64,000 bases of DNA from Oceanicaulis sp. HTCC2633 (GTDB lineage: Bacteria > Pseudomonadota > Alphaproteobacteria > Caulobacterales > Maricaulaceae), in assembly GCF_000152745.1 (NCBI RefSeq), contig NZ_CH672428.1, positions 2,996,725 to 3,060,724 of the forward strand, written 5' to 3'. Below the pieces are notes generated by a model, which saw only the letters and a program-made list of their open reading frames with translations, was not told the DNA's origin and did not search any database. Shown one piece after another: positions 9,182 to 16,886 of the stretch; the first letter of the stretch is position 1, and each line of letters starts with the position of its first letter. The position numbers and the translations under genes were made by a program.

Positions 9182-10222
9182 CTAGCGGCGCTGGCTGAGG
9201 AACTCGGCGTGCAGATCCACACTCGATTCCTTGCCGACCTTCTCTGAACAGCTGTTCAGCCAGGCCCTGGCGGTCTCTCGTCCCCGATCACGCAGCTCGG
9301 TCAGGAAACTCCAGCTCGTCTCATACTTGCTGGAGGCGGGGTATTGCGAGATCGCGTCATCAGCCCGGATCGAGTGCACGCGCATATTGCGCAGCTGGGC
9401 CTTGCGCGGATCCTTCAGAAGGTCATCGCGGATCAGGCGCTGGACGAAGGCGACAGCGCGCAATTCGGCCAGCAGGCTGGCGTTGAAGGTGATCTCGTTG
9501 ACCCGGTTGAGGATGTCCTCAGCGGATTTGGGCGTGCCCGGGCGCTCCATCGGATTGATGTGCACGATCAGAAGGTCGTGCGGCGCATCCGCATAGAAGA
9601 GTGGCCAGAGCGCCGGATTGCCGGTGAAGCCGCCATCCCAGAACGGCGAGCCGTCGATCTCCACAGCCTGATGGATGAAGGGCAGGGTGGCCGACGCGCG
9701 CACGGCGTCGCGCGTGACCTCGTCGCCGGAGAACACCTTGCTGCGCCCGGTGGTCACGCAGGTGGCGGCGATGAAGAGCTGGATTTCCGCGCAGTCATGG
9801 ATCGCGTCGAAATCGATCTGCTTGTCGAGGATGTCGAGCAGGGGATCATAGCCGAACGGATTGGTGTCATAGGGGCTGGTCAGCCGGGTCAGGGCGTCAA
9901 ACCAGGGCGCGAGGCGCGACCATCCCGGCGCGCGCAGGAACCCTCCGCCTGCGCGGGAGACGGCGCGCCAGAACTCATCGAGCGCTTGCCGCGCCCCTTC
10001 ATCGCCGCCGCGCACGCGCCCCATGACGAGGGCGCAGGCATTCATGGCGCCGGCGCTGGTGGCGCTGATGGCCTTGGGCGCGATGCGACCGTCTTCGAGA
10101 AGGGCGTCCAGAACGCCCCAGGTGAAGGCGCCATGGGCGCCGCCGCCCTGAAGGGCGAGAGAGACCGGGCGGGGCGCGTTCGACCGTTTGCGGGTCGACG
10201 AGGAGGAAGCCGACCCGGTCAT
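9182..10222 (-). CDS. Patatin-like phospholipase
   Basis: A 346-residue patatin-family acyl hydrolase. The oxyanion-hole loop LQGGGAHGAF, the nucleophile-elbow serine S56 in ISATSAGAMN and the catalytic aspartate D196 in FWDGGF form the Ser-Asp dyad. The elbow reads A-T-S-A-G, so the first glycine of the usual GxSxG is alanine. The C-terminal ~140 residues after the dyad match the extension often found in proteobacterial patatins (I recall it as DUF3734). It starts two bases after the stop of the 3-hydroxybutyrate dehydrogenase gene and is almost certainly cotranscribed. No signal peptide is visible. Confidence 0.9.
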   Translation of the reverse strand: MTGSASSSSTRKRSNAPRPVSLALQGGGAHGAFTWGVLDALLEDGRIAPKAISATSAGAMNACALVMGRVRGGDEGARQALDEFWRAVSRAGGGFLRAPGWSRLAPWFDALTRLTSPYDTNPFGYDPLLDILDKQIDFDAIHDCAEIQLFIAATCVTTGRSKVFSGDEVTRDAVRASATLPFIHQAVEIDGSPFWDGGFTGNPALWPLFYADAPHDLLIVHINPMERPGTPKSAEDILNRVNEITFNASLLAELRAVAFVQRLIRDDLLKDPRKAQLRNMRVHSIRADDAISQYPASSKYETSWSFLTELRDRGRETARAWLNSCSEKVGKESSVDLHAEFLSQRR

Positions 10223-10224
10223 CG

Positions 10225-11025
10225 CTATTTCGCGGTCCAGCCGCCATCAATGGTGATGGCGTTGCCGTTCACATTCGCGCCGTCATCACTGACGAGATAG
10301 AGAAGGGCCCCGGTCAGTTCGTCATAGGTGACGAACTTCTTGGTGGGCTGGGCGGATAGCATCACGTCGCGCACCACCTCTTCCTCGGAAATGCCGCGCG
10401 CCTTCGCGGTGTCGGCGATCTGGTTCTCCACGAGCGGCGTCTTCACATAGCCCGGATTGATGCAGTTCACCGTGATGCCGTCTTCGGCGGTTTCCAGCGC
10501 GACGGTCTTGGTCAGCCCCATCAGCCCGTGCTTGGCCGAGACATAGGCCGCCTTGAACGGGCTGGCGCGCAGGGCGTGCGCGGAAGCGATGTTGACGATG
10601 CGGCCCCGGCCCTGTTTGCGCATGATCGGCACGGCGTGCTTGGTGGTGTGGAAAGCGCTGGTCAAGTTGATGCCGATGATGGCGTCCCATTTCTCGGTCG
10701 GGAATTCATCCACGGGCGCCACATGCTGGATGCCGGCGCAATTGACCAGAATGTCGAGACGCCCCAGCTCCTTCGCCGTGAAGGCGATCAGATCCTCGAT
10801 CTCATCCGGCTTGAGCATGTTGGCGCCGTGATACAGCACCTTCACGCCATAGGAGTCGGCGAGACGCTGGCGCTCTGTCTCGATCGCATCCGCATCGCCC
10901 AGACCATTCAGAACGATGTCAGCGCCGTTCGCGGCCAGACCCTCGGCCATATGCAGGCCGATGCCGGATGAAGAGCCGGTAATGACGGCGGCATGGCCGG
11001 ACAGGTCCACACGGATCGAGCTCAT
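10225..11025 (-). CDS. bdhA: 3-hydroxybutyrate dehydrogenase
   Basis: A 266-residue short-chain dehydrogenase that interconverts 3-hydroxybutyrate and acetoacetate with NAD, used in ketone-body or polyhydroxybutyrate breakdown. The cofactor loop TGSSSGIG lies near residues 16-23 and the catalytic residues are S148, Y161 and K165 (YVSAKHG). The phrases NCAGIQHVAPVDEFP and NPGYVKTPLVENQI are characteristic of this enzyme rather than a generic SDR. The ATG at 11025 with GGAG upstream is chosen over a TTG at 11043. It is followed at two bases by the patatin gene. Confidence 0.92.
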   Translation of the reverse strand: MSSIRVDLSGHAAVITGSSSGIGLHMAEGLAANGADIVLNGLGDADAIETERQRLADSYGVKVLYHGANMLKPDEIEDLIAFTAKELGRLDILVNCAGIQHVAPVDEFPTEKWDAIIGINLTSAFHTTKHAVPIMRKQGRGRIVNIASAHALRASPFKAAYVSAKHGLMGLTKTVALETAEDGITVNCINPGYVKTPLVENQIADTAKARGISEEEVVRDVMLSAQPTKKFVTYDELTGALLYLVSDDGANVNGNAITIDGGWTAK

Positions 11026-11131
11026 GAACAGGTCTCCAGACAAGGGGATTGCAGAGCTTCAACAGGTGATGAATTTCGCAGCCGCGTCAAGTCCGGAACG
11101 CGCCTGACATGCGCTTTGGCAGGGGCTCGGG

Positions 11132-11911
11132 CTAGCTTTTCTTCGGCGGCTGGGGCCGGGTGAAGAGCAGGGTGTCCGCCGTCGACCCCTCAGGGTCGAA
11201 GCGATACCCCTCTTCATTGAACTCCGACAGGCGCTCGGGGTCCTCGATGCGATTCTCGATGATCCAGCGCGCCATCATGCCGCGGGCCTTCTTGGCGAAC
11301 ACCATCAGGGCGCGCAGCTGGCCGTCCTTCTCTTCCTTGAAGTCGACGCTGATCACGGGAACGCCCAGCGATTTGAGCTTCGCCGCCTTGGCATACTCGT
11401 TGGACGCCAGATTGACGACGGCCTTGGACGGATGACCTTGGAGATCGGCTTCAAGCTGGCTGGCGATATCCGCGCCCCAGAAATCATAGAGATTGCCGCC
11501 CTTGGGCGTTTTCAGCTTCGTGCCCATCTCCAGCCGGTAGGGCTGGATCGTATCGAGCGGCCGCAGCACGCCATAAAGCCCCGACAGGATGCGCAGGCGC
11601 TGTTGCGCCCATTGCAGGTCTTCAGAGCTGAGGGTCGGCGCATCGAGGCCGGAATAGACCTCGCCATTGAACGCCATCGCCGCCGGGCGGCCCTCGGTGC
11701 TGTCCGGATCAAACGCCTTGAAGCGTTCACGGTTGAGCTCGGCCAGATCATCGCTGAGATGCATCAGGGACTTGATCTTGGAGGCTGAGAGTTTCGCCGT
11801 GGTCTTTGACAGCTCCTTGGTCCGCTCGATCAGGGCCGGACGGGTCGCGGTCGGGGCGTGACCGCGTTCTGAAAAGTCGAGCTTCTTGGCGGGCGAAAGC
11901 AGAATCAGCAT
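11132..11911 (-). CDS. yaaA: Peroxide stress protein YaaA
   Basis: A 259-residue member of the YaaA/DUF328 family, which lowers free intracellular iron during hydrogen-peroxide stress and has a DNA-binding fold. The start MLILLSPAKKLDF is the family hallmark and fixes the start at 11911, with GGAG about seven bases upstream. Further conserved stretches are YSGLDAPTL, LRILSGLYGVLRPLD and NLASNEYAKAA. It stands between the hydroxybutyrate genes and the FAD-linked dehydrogenase without clear operon linkage. Confidence 0.93.
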   Translation of the reverse strand: MLILLSPAKKLDFSERGHAPTATRPALIERTKELSKTTAKLSASKIKSLMHLSDDLAELNRERFKAFDPDSTEGRPAAMAFNGEVYSGLDAPTLSSEDLQWAQQRLRILSGLYGVLRPLDTIQPYRLEMGTKLKTPKGGNLYDFWGADIASQLEADLQGHPSKAVVNLASNEYAKAAKLKSLGVPVISVDFKEEKDGQLRALMVFAKKARGMMARWIIENRIEDPERLSEFNEEGYRFDPEGSTADTLLFTRPQPPKKS

Positions 11912-11993
11912 GGGCGTCTCCGTCATCAATGAGGCAGAGATAGGGGCGAGCCCCCTGCGGCGCCAATGAATTTAACCGGTCAGACTCATAGGC

Positions 11994-13394
11994 TCAGTCT
12001 ATACCCAGCATCACCCGGGGATTCATGATGGCGTTGGGGTCAAGGGTTTGTTTGATGGCGCGCATGACGGCCACCTCGACGGGCTTGCGCAGGGCCAGCT
12101 CTTCACGCTTGAGGACGCCCACGCCGTGTTCGGCGCTGATCGAGCCGCCATGCTTGTCCACAAGGTCATAAATCGCTTCTGTGACCGGGGCGCAGGCGGC
12201 GACGAAGTCATCGCCTGATCCGGGCGTCTTGCGCGCGACGTTGAAGTGCACATTGCCGTCGCCCACATGGCCGAAGGCTATGATAAGGGCTTCGGGCATC
12301 ATGGCTTCGGCCTTGGCGGCGGCTTCCTCCATGAAGGCGGGCATGCGCGAGACCGGAACGGAGACATCGTGCTTGGCGGCCTTGCCATGGGCCTTTTCCG
12401 CTTCGGGAATGCCCTCGCGCAGCGCCCAGAATTCCGCCATCTGCGCTTCGGTCTGCGCCAGCGCCGCGTCCGAGACGAGGCCCTTTTCGAACGCGGTTTC
12501 GAGCGCGCTTTCCATCAGCGACTGGGCGCGATCGGTTTCCGGGCTCACAAGCTCGATCAGCACGGTCCAAGCGGGGTCCGAGTCCAAAGGATGGCGCGCG
12601 CCGGGCAGGTGATGCACGGCGAGATCAAGCCCGATCTTCGGCATCAGCTCGAAGGCCGCGACCGAGCCTGTGGCGTCCTTCATATGCCCTAAAAGCTCCA
12701 CCGCCTGAGCCGGGCTCTCAACCGCCGCGATGGCGACCGCGGTCGAGGCGGGACGGGCGAAGAGTTTCAGCGTGGCGGCGGTGACCACGCCCAGCGTGCC
12801 TTCCGCCCCGATGAAGAGCTGTTTGAGGTCGTAGCCCGTATTGTCCTTGCGCAGCCCCGACAGGTCCGACAGGACGCGGCCATCGGGCAGGACGGCTTCG
12901 AGGCCCAGTACGAGCTCGCGCATCATGCCGTAGCGCAGCACATGCACGCCGCCGGCGTTCGTGGAGATCAATCCGCCGATCATCGCGGAGCCCTGGGCGC
13001 CCAGCGACAGGGGAAAGAGCTTGCCGCGGGCCTTCGCGGCCTCCTGCACGCTTTCCAGAATGGCGCCCGCCTCGCAGGTAAGGGAGTCATTGGCCGCATC
13101 GATGGTGCGGATCTGGTTCATGCGCTTGAGCGACAGCACCACCTCGCCCTGCGGGGTCGATCCGCCCACAAGTCCCGTATTGCCGCTTTGCGGGATCACC
13201 TTCACGCCGCCTGCATTGCAGAGCGACAGGATGCGGCTCACTTCCTCGGTGGTCGAGGGTTTGAGAAGGAGCGGCGAGGCGCCCTGATAGCGTCCGCGCC
13301 AGTCGCGCGCATGCGGGGCGAGCTCGTCAGGGTCCTCGCTCCACGCTTTGGGATCGAGGACGGACTTGAGGCGGGTGAGGGTGTTCGTGCTCAT
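11994..13394 (-). CDS. FAD-linked D-2-hydroxyacid dehydrogenase
   Basis: A 466-residue flavoprotein of the vanillyl-alcohol-oxidase fold, with an FAD_binding_4 domain (residues ~40-180, PQSGNTGLVGGSTP and GAQGSAMIGGLISTNAGG) and a C-terminal FAD-oxidase domain ending FGHVGDGNVHFN ... EHGVGVLKRE. These metal- and substrate-site motifs fit D-2-hydroxyglutarate or D-lactate dehydrogenases; D-2-hydroxyglutarate is the more likely substrate because it balances SerA side activity, but this is an inference. The ATG at 13394 (MSTNTLTRLK) is preferred over an upstream in-frame start at 13430. Confidence 0.87.
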   Translation of the reverse strand: MSTNTLTRLKSVLDPKAWSEDPDELAPHARDWRGRYQGASPLLLKPSTTEEVSRILSLCNAGGVKVIPQSGNTGLVGGSTPQGEVVLSLKRMNQIRTIDAANDSLTCEAGAILESVQEAAKARGKLFPLSLGAQGSAMIGGLISTNAGGVHVLRYGMMRELVLGLEAVLPDGRVLSDLSGLRKDNTGYDLKQLFIGAEGTLGVVTAATLKLFARPASTAVAIAAVESPAQAVELLGHMKDATGSVAAFELMPKIGLDLAVHHLPGARHPLDSDPAWTVLIELVSPETDRAQSLMESALETAFEKGLVSDAALAQTEAQMAEFWALREGIPEAEKAHGKAAKHDVSVPVSRMPAFMEEAAAKAEAMMPEALIIAFGHVGDGNVHFNVARKTPGSGDDFVAACAPVTEAIYDLVDKHGGSISAEHGVGVLKREELALRKPVEVAVMRAIKQTLDPNAIMNPRVMLGID

Positions 13395-13453
13395 GGCGGC
13401 AGTGTGCAACCGCCGCATCGGGGAGAACAAGACCCGATCCGCGCTGTTTGAGA

Positions 13454-13777
13454 CTAATCCGCGGCTTTTTCCAGCACCGCTTCAAAGCGCATGGACGGCG
13501 CGGCGTCGGCGCGGCCCTGGAAGACGTAGGAATCGCCTTCGCGTTTGCCGGTCAGGGTAAGGGCGAACTTGTCGAATTCGCCGAAGACCGACAGTCGGGA
13601 CGGGTCATGATTGGTCACGACCATCTTCACCTGAAGATCATTATCCGGACCGGACACGGAGCCGACATAGTACATGCCGGAATCTCCACCCATGACCTTC
13701 TGGTCCTGGATCATGATCACGCCCTTGGCGTCATCCAGCGGGGTGCGGAAGGAGGCGATGTAGAGACCGTTGTTCAT
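13454..13777 (-). CDS. GrlR-like small protein
   Basis: A 107-residue protein beginning MNNGLYIASFRTPLDDAKG, followed by GGDSGMYYVGSV, which resembles the beta-barrel family of GrlR, known in enteropathogenic E. coli as a negative regulator of type III secretion. No secretion genes are near, so here it is more likely a general lipocalin-like small protein of unknown role. The start at 13777 fits the family; an open frame reaches back to 13846 into the end of the Sua5 gene. I recognise the family with moderate confidence only. Confidence 0.65.
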   Translation of the reverse strand: MNNGLYIASFRTPLDDAKGVIMIQDQKVMGGDSGMYYVGSVSGPDNDLQVKMVVTNHDPSRLSVFGEFDKFALTLTGKREGDSYVFQGRADAAPSMRFEAVLEKAAD

Positions 13778-13826
13778 GGCGAGCGTTCTATCATCCAGAA
13801 TCTGAATGCAACCTTGAGCAGTTGTT

Positions 13827-14810
13827 CTAACGCTCTGCAGCCGCACGTCTGAGGCGGTCGTTTATCGCTTCGCCCAGTCCGGTTTCCGGAATGGGGGCGA
13901 CAGCGATGCGGTCACTGGCTGAATCCAGCCAACGTAGAGCAGTAAACAGATTCGTGGCGGCCTCGACTAGGTCACCCTTCGGGGAAAGATTAAAAAATAC
14001 AATATCGTCGCTTTCAGGTTGCGCGCCAAACCCCAAATAGGACTCGCCCGCTAGCGGGGCGGTTGCGTTCAGGCGCACACTCGCGTTGGGCGCGTAGTGG
14101 CTGGTCAGCTGTCCCGGTGCGGTCGGAGCAGCCTGATTCGCCGCTCCGGCCCGGCCCAGTGCGCCACACACCGTTTCGAGCTGTTCACGCGCCACGCCGC
14201 CCGGGCGCAGGAGGGTGGGGCGTCCGGGCTCCAGGAGCGAGACGATGGTGCTCTCCACACCGACCGGGCAGGCGCCGCCATCCAGGATCAGATGGATGCG
14301 CCCGTTCAGGCTGTCTTTGACATGCTGCGCCGTGGTGGGGCTGATCGTGCCGGATGCATTGGCGCTGGGCGCCGCCAGCGGCGCATCAAGGCGGCTAACC
14401 AGCGCGCGCAGCGCCTCTGACCGGGGCAATCGCACCGCCAGGCTGTCGAGGCCCGCCGCCGCCAGATCGCTGACCGGAGAGGGCGCGCGTTTGGAAGCGA
14501 CAAGCGTCAGCGGACCGGGCCAGAAGGCGTCAGCCAGCTGCTCGCCCGTCTCATCGAGATCTATCAGCGCCCGGGCGCGCTCGACAGTGTCCACATGACA
14601 GATCAGCGGATTGAAGCTGGGGCGGCCCTTGGCCTCATACACGCCCGCCACCGCGTCAGCGTTTGTCGCATCACAGGCCAGGCCATAGACCGTCTCGGTG
14701 GGAAGCGCGACGCACCCGCCCGCTTTGAGAAGACGCGCGGCCTCCTCAAGCGCGGCGGGATCGGTCGCACTGAGGATCGGCGTATCGGAAGGCGGGATCG
14801 GGCGGTTCAT
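13827..14810 (-). CDS. tsaC: Threonylcarbamoyl-AMP synthase (Sua5 type)
   Basis: A 327-residue enzyme making threonylcarbamoyl-AMP for the universal t6A modification at position 37 of ANN-decoding tRNAs. The YrdC domain (about residues 15-205) shows ALPTETVYGLACDA, YEAKGRPSFNPLI, APSANASGTISPT and VESTIVSLLEPGRPTLLRPG. The remaining ~100 residues, beginning around PTAPGQLTSHYAP, form the Sua5 C-terminal domain, so this is the long Sua5 form rather than the short TsaC. The dehydrogenase and GrlR-like genes lie downstream on the same strand. Confidence 0.95.
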   Translation of the reverse strand: MNRPIPPSDTPILSATDPAALEEAARLLKAGGCVALPTETVYGLACDATNADAVAGVYEAKGRPSFNPLICHVDTVERARALIDLDETGEQLADAFWPGPLTLVASKRAPSPVSDLAAAGLDSLAVRLPRSEALRALVSRLDAPLAAPSANASGTISPTTAQHVKDSLNGRIHLILDGGACPVGVESTIVSLLEPGRPTLLRPGGVAREQLETVCGALGRAGAANQAAPTAPGQLTSHYAPNASVRLNATAPLAGESYLGFGAQPESDDIVFFNLSPKGDLVEAATNLFTALRWLDSASDRIAVAPIPETGLGEAINDRLRRAAAER

Positions 14811-14847
14811 CCTGGTTAGGTAGCTGCGGCCCGTCCGGGGCGCAATC

Positions 14848-15402
14848 TTACTCCTGTGCCGCGTCCGCCTCGATATGAAGTTGCAAGGTCACTTCCTCCC
14901 CGGCGCCGTCCCAGTCATTGGCGCCCACGCCGAAGCTGCGACTCATCACGGTCATCTCGCCGTTCGCCACCGCCCGGTCGCCCGTGATCTCGAGGGTGAA
15001 GGTGAGAACCGCGGGGTTTTCCTCCCCCTTGATCGTCAGGGCGCCGTCCGCGCGGTAGGTCTCGCCCTCCCGGGTGATGGAAGAGGAGTCAAACACCGCT
15101 TCGGGAAAACCCGACACATTCAGGCCCGCTCGGCCGCGCAGGGTCTCGCGGTAATCTGAATTGCCGATGATGGCGGAGCCGGTCTGGACGACGGCGTGGA
15201 TCCGGGCGGCGTCAAGATTGTCCGGATTCAGGGTGATCTCGGCGCTAAAATCCTCGAACCCGCCCTCAACCGTGCTGCCGAACGCCTGAGTTTCAAAGCG
15301 GATCTGGCTGGCGTCCTCATCCAGCACCCAGTCCTGTGCGAGGGCCGGGGCGCCAAGCGCCAGAGCGGCCGCGAGCGGGGCGATCAGGGAAAATCTGCGC
15401 AT
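14848..15402 (-). CDS. YceI family periplasmic protein
   Basis: A 184-residue exported protein with a signal peptide ending at ALA (MRRFSLIAPLAAALALGAPA then LAQ). The mature part is a YceI-type lipocalin-like barrel that in relatives binds isoprenoid quinone-like lipids; typical segments are WVLDEDASQIRFETQAFG, GRAGLNVSGFPEAVFDS and DGALTIKG. The start at 15402 has a near-perfect Shine-Dalgarno AAGGAGGT six bases upstream. It is the last gene of a YceI / cytochrome b561 / YceI run on the minus strand. Confidence 0.9.
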   Translation of the reverse strand: MRRFSLIAPLAAALALGAPALAQDWVLDEDASQIRFETQAFGSTVEGGFEDFSAEITLNPDNLDAARIHAVVQTGSAIIGNSDYRETLRGRAGLNVSGFPEAVFDSSSITREGETYRADGALTIKGEENPAVLTFTLEITGDRAVANGEMTVMSRSFGVGANDWDGAGEEVTLQLHIEADAAQE

Positions 15403-15519
15403 GGGGACCTCCTTTGCGAAGCGGGCTGGATCGCCGCGTTGTCCGCCAGAGAGATACGATGGCGGTGCGGGCAAACAAGCCGCGCTTCGTGAAAGGGGGT
15501 GCTTCCGGATCGGAAAGGA

Positions 15520-16125
15520 TCAGTCCGTCGTGTTCTGGGGCGGCACGTTCAGGCCCGGAACCATCCGGTTCAGAACGCCGTCCCGATCCAGGAAATGGTG
15601 CTTGAGCGCCGCGCCTGCATGCAGGACCAGCAGGACGATGATCACCCAGGCGCCCGCGCTGTGCGCGCTTTCAAGCGCCTCGTGCAGGAATTCGCTCTCC
15701 GGCACCGGCAGGCCCGGCAGGTTGAAACCCTCCACATTGAACAGGCGCGTGGGCAGGGAGCTGTGGGACACCATGGCCCAGCCGATCAGCGGCATGCCGA
15801 TCATCACGACATAGAAGCCGATATGCGCCGCGCGCGCGCCGAGCGCCTCCCAGGATTTCATGGTCGAGGGCAGGGCCGGTACCGGATGGGTGAAACGCCA
15901 GCCCAAGCGCGCCAGCGACAACAGCAGGACCAGAATGCCGATCGTCTTGTGCCAGTTGTAGACGGCGCGAGTGAAATCAAAACTGATCTCGCCGGCGCGG
16001 GCGGCCTCGCCCAGATCCTCCATCCACCAGCCCACAGCGATCAGGCTCACCAGAAGGATGGCGATCAGCCAGTGCAGGATGATGGCGACCGTGGTGTAAC
16101 GTGAGGACTCAGGGGCGGCAGTCAT
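15520..16125 (-). CDS. Cytochrome b561
   Basis: A 201-residue membrane protein of the bacterial cytochrome b561 family (YodB/CybB-like). Four transmembrane helices are visible (residues ~13-32, ~55-75, ~95-120, ~150-175), with the family histidines HWLIAI near residue 18, NWHKTIG in helix 2, and H-containing ends of helices 3 and 4 that would ligate two hemes b. It probably moves electrons between the quinone pool and a periplasmic acceptor. It begins three bases after the stop of the upstream YceI lipoprotein gene, and AGGAGT precedes its ATG, so the two are coupled. Confidence 0.92.
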   Translation of the reverse strand: MTAAPESSRYTTVAIILHWLIAILLVSLIAVGWWMEDLGEAARAGEISFDFTRAVYNWHKTIGILVLLLSLARLGWRFTHPVPALPSTMKSWEALGARAAHIGFYVVMIGMPLIGWAMVSHSSLPTRLFNVEGFNLPGLPVPESEFLHEALESAHSAGAWVIIVLLVLHAGAALKHHFLDRDGVLNRMVPGLNVPPQNTTD

Positions 16126-16128
16126 GAC

Positions 16129-16740
16129 TTACTCCTGTCGGGCGCGGAGGAATTCCGCCTCGATGTGTATGCGTACTGTATCGCCTATCAGATTTCCGGG
16201 AAGACGTCCGACGCCGAATTGGGTGCGGTCAATTGTCGTCTCCGCGTGAAATCCCAGGGCCTGCCGGCCTTCGAGGGGGTTGAACACGCCGCCATAGAAC
16301 CGGGTTTCCAGAATGACCGGAGCCGTGACGCCCTTGAGCTGAAGCTGGCCGTGCACCCGGCCGGTGTCCTCGCCGGTCACCTCGATCCGGTCGGAGGTGA
16401 AGACGATCTCGGGGTGGGCGTCACAGTCAAACCAGCCGCCGCCGCACAGGGTCTGATCAAAGTCCGGATCGCCCGTGGAAACGGAATCGGCCTGGATGAT
16501 TGCGGTCAGCTGCGCTGCTTCGGGGTTTGACGGGTCAAAGTCGAGACGAGCGTCAATCTCCTCGAACCGTCCCGTATACCAGGACAGCCCCATATGCCGG
16601 ACCTGCCAATGCGTGCTGGCATGCGCCGGGTCGAGCGCCCACTGGCCGGAAGGCAGGCGGGCGGGGTCGCGCGTGGGAGCGGAGACGCAGGCGGCGAGAC
16701 TGAGAGTGATGAGAACGGATGGAAGCAATCGCAGCATCAT
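16129..16740 (-). CDS. YceI family lipoprotein
   Basis: A 203-residue YceI-fold protein with a lipoprotein signal: the stretch LSLAACVSAP contains a lipobox with C18 as the acylated residue. The mature barrel carries WALDPAHASTHWQVRHMG, the internal C-G-G-G-W-F-D-C pair and GVTAPVILETRF. Membrane anchoring distinguishes it from the soluble-looking YceI protein two genes downstream. Two Met codons open the frame (16740 and 16737). It heads the b561 operon and is divergent from the acyl-CoA dehydrogenase gene. Confidence 0.88.
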   Translation of the reverse strand: MMLRLLPSVLITLSLAACVSAPTRDPARLPSGQWALDPAHASTHWQVRHMGLSWYTGRFEEIDARLDFDPSNPEAAQLTAIIQADSVSTGDPDFDQTLCGGGWFDCDAHPEIVFTSDRIEVTGEDTGRVHGQLQLKGVTAPVILETRFYGGVFNPLEGRQALGFHAETTIDRTQFGVGRLPGNLIGDTVRIHIEAEFLRARQE

Positions 16741-16886
16741 AGAACGACTCTTTCGGCTTCAGCTTTCACATGGTGTACGTCGCCATGCGACATGCGGTCC
16801 TGTCCAAAAGCCTGAAGTCCGACTCCCGCTTTGCAGCAAACGCGCTATGTTCGGACCAAATGTAACGCTGGAAGGGAAACCTCACC

